From: Stropharia rugosoannulata
Taxonomy: Eukaryota; Basidiomycota; Agaricomycetes; Agaricales; Strophariaceae
Assembly (NCBI GenBank): GCA_028532985.1
Contig: JANCIK010000009.1
Location: 1,426,001 to 1,490,000, forward strand
Direction: 5' to 3'
Length of the DNA: 64,000 nucleotides
The notes beneath the pieces were generated by a model. That model searched no databases. It was not told where the DNA came from and saw only the letters and a list, made by a program, of their open reading frames with translations. Each line of letters starts with the position of its first letter. The stretch's first letter is position 1. Of this stretch, positions 62,918-64,000 are shown one piece after another. A program made the translations under genes and the position numbers.

Positions 62918-64000
62918 GTCAGGTCAGCGGGTACCTACCACAAAATGTTTGCTCGGACAGACAAGGTTTCAACACGTATCGCAGCTCATATTTATTCTCA
63001 TGTCCCCTTTCTTTGGTATTCTTCGCTCTCGATTACCGCTTCACTCACTTCGTTCCATCATACATTGTAGAGGTTCCTCACATCATCCCTTCAACTCCGC
63101 ATTGCACCATTGGAATCATCATACCTTCACTCGCATACATCGCATACCTCTCTTTAGAAATACCATTGTTCAATACCTTGCTTTCGTCGCCTTGTTCTAT
63201 TCAACCTAGAATTTCGGCTTCGAGCTCCTTTGTATTTTATAATTGTAGTAGTAGAACTCAATAACTAGATCGCACATCGTGTTCTTAATTATATGGCTGT
63301 CTCTCTGCGACGCGAAACTCCAAGATAGTTAGGCACGAGGTGATTGTAACTCGCCACTCGCCACTGTCAATGTACATATAGTTCTGTTCTGCGTATCGAG
63401 ATGCATACTTGAACGCCCTGTGACCTCCAGAAGACACCTGGAAGTGAACAAGGATTTAGTGGTAGCGAGCAGTTCGCCAGTTATGACAGCCGTGTGAGGT
63501 ACAGAGACTGAGATACTTGTAACTGCACAGTTTTGTCCATCATGATCCCGCCAAACAGAGTCACAGAGAGATGCAGTCGCCAGCATAAACCCATCTTGCT
63601 GAAAGTAGTTGCGTCTATAAATAGTGCTCAAGTGACATGGTAAGGAACGAAGGATTCTTGCGGTGGCGATCACCACTCATTGAAGTCTCCTCCCATAACA
63701 ATATATTAAGGATGTTGAAGTTTCATCATGATCATCAGCTTGCAAATTCGGCGGATCAAGTGAAAACGGTCTTCTGGTCTACAGATATAGGTCCCCCCAC
63801 CCTTGTGGCATTTCACCAGGCGGATCCGTTTCACAATGCCTTATGCTTACTCCAGCAGACCGGAGAGATCGCAATTAGCCTGGGCGTCCTTTACTTGGGA
63901 ATTTTGTCGTGTTTGCGGTAACTTTCCCGCTCCCACCTCTTAACATTAGGTCAGCCTTAGGCAGAGCGAGTCTACTCCTTCTCATCAGGGTGCGCTTCTG
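62918..64000. other. Right window end, no gene recognised
   Basis: About 1.1 kb. Overlapping short ORFs (62802-63264 plus, 63329-63676 minus, 63637-63921 plus) show no domain, signal peptide or consistent splicing. A gene continuing beyond the window cannot be excluded. Confidence 0.5.

Noticed and set aside
63329..63921. ORFs at the right end on both strands
   Set aside because: Short, overlapping and featureless; could belong to a gene beyond the window, but nothing supports that.

Overview
This window looks like nuclear DNA from an agaricomycete (mushroom-forming) basidiomycete. Genes are dense and split by many introns of about 45-70 nt. Housekeeping genes are of the fungal type (Pkc1, Dad1, Ssr4, Hut1, Yea4), F-box proteins are present, and there is one secreted AA9 lytic polysaccharide monooxygenase with a fungal cellulose-binding module, as expected of a plant-litter or wood decayer. 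I rebuilt exon-intron structures by hand from splice signals, reading frame and remembered family conservation. For nearly all genes the summed exon lengths are divisible by three and every junction keeps phase.

Layout. 1-10.4 kb: the N-terminal part of the giant ribosome-biogenesis ATPase midasin (-), running off the left edge. 11.6-13.4 kb: an F-box protein (-). 13.7-18.2 kb: RPT5 proteasome ATPase (-), EAF6 histone-acetyltransferase subunit (+), RRP40 exosome subunit (-), VPS37 ESCRT-I subunit (+). 19.5-21.0 kb: AA9-CBM1 (+). 21.3-28.3 kb: ZNG1-type metallochaperone GTPase (-), STYX-like pseudophosphatase (+), HUT1 UDP-galactose transporter (-), a Ser/Thr kinase (+). 29.4-32.7 kb: SSR4-like chromatin-remodelling subunit (-), a GC-rich F-box-like gene (+), DAD1 (+). 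33.0-39.3 kb: PKC1 (-) and an unrecognised 9-exon gene (+). 39.9-49.8 kb: endosulfine (+), POL12 (+), an RS-rich nuclear protein (-), a Cdc25-type RasGEF (+). 50-53.7 kb: EFL1/Ria1 ribosome-assembly GTPase (-). 54.2-64 kb: DUF202 membrane protein (-), YEA4 nucleotide-sugar transporter (-), a methyltransferase (-), Vip1-type RRM protein (-), a weak hypothetical gene (+), then no clear gene.

There is no operon logic, but seven gene pairs are head-to-head over 98-255 bp and probably share promoters. Functional themes recur: 60S ribosome assembly (midasin, EFL1), nuclear RNA and chromatin (RRP40, EAF6, SSR4), cell-wall and nucleotide-sugar supply (PKC1, HUT1, YEA4), and cell cycle (DAD1, endosulfine, POL12).

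I saw no mobile element, CRISPR array, rRNA or convincing tRNA. The points most worth checking are a STYX-like protein that keeps the catalytic Cys but has Leu for the catalytic Arg; an RPT5 C-terminus ending Tyr-Phe-Ala instead of a canonical HbYX; three GC-AG introns with the same GCAAGT donor; start codons immediately followed by an intron; and micro-exons of 10, 12 and 14 nt.
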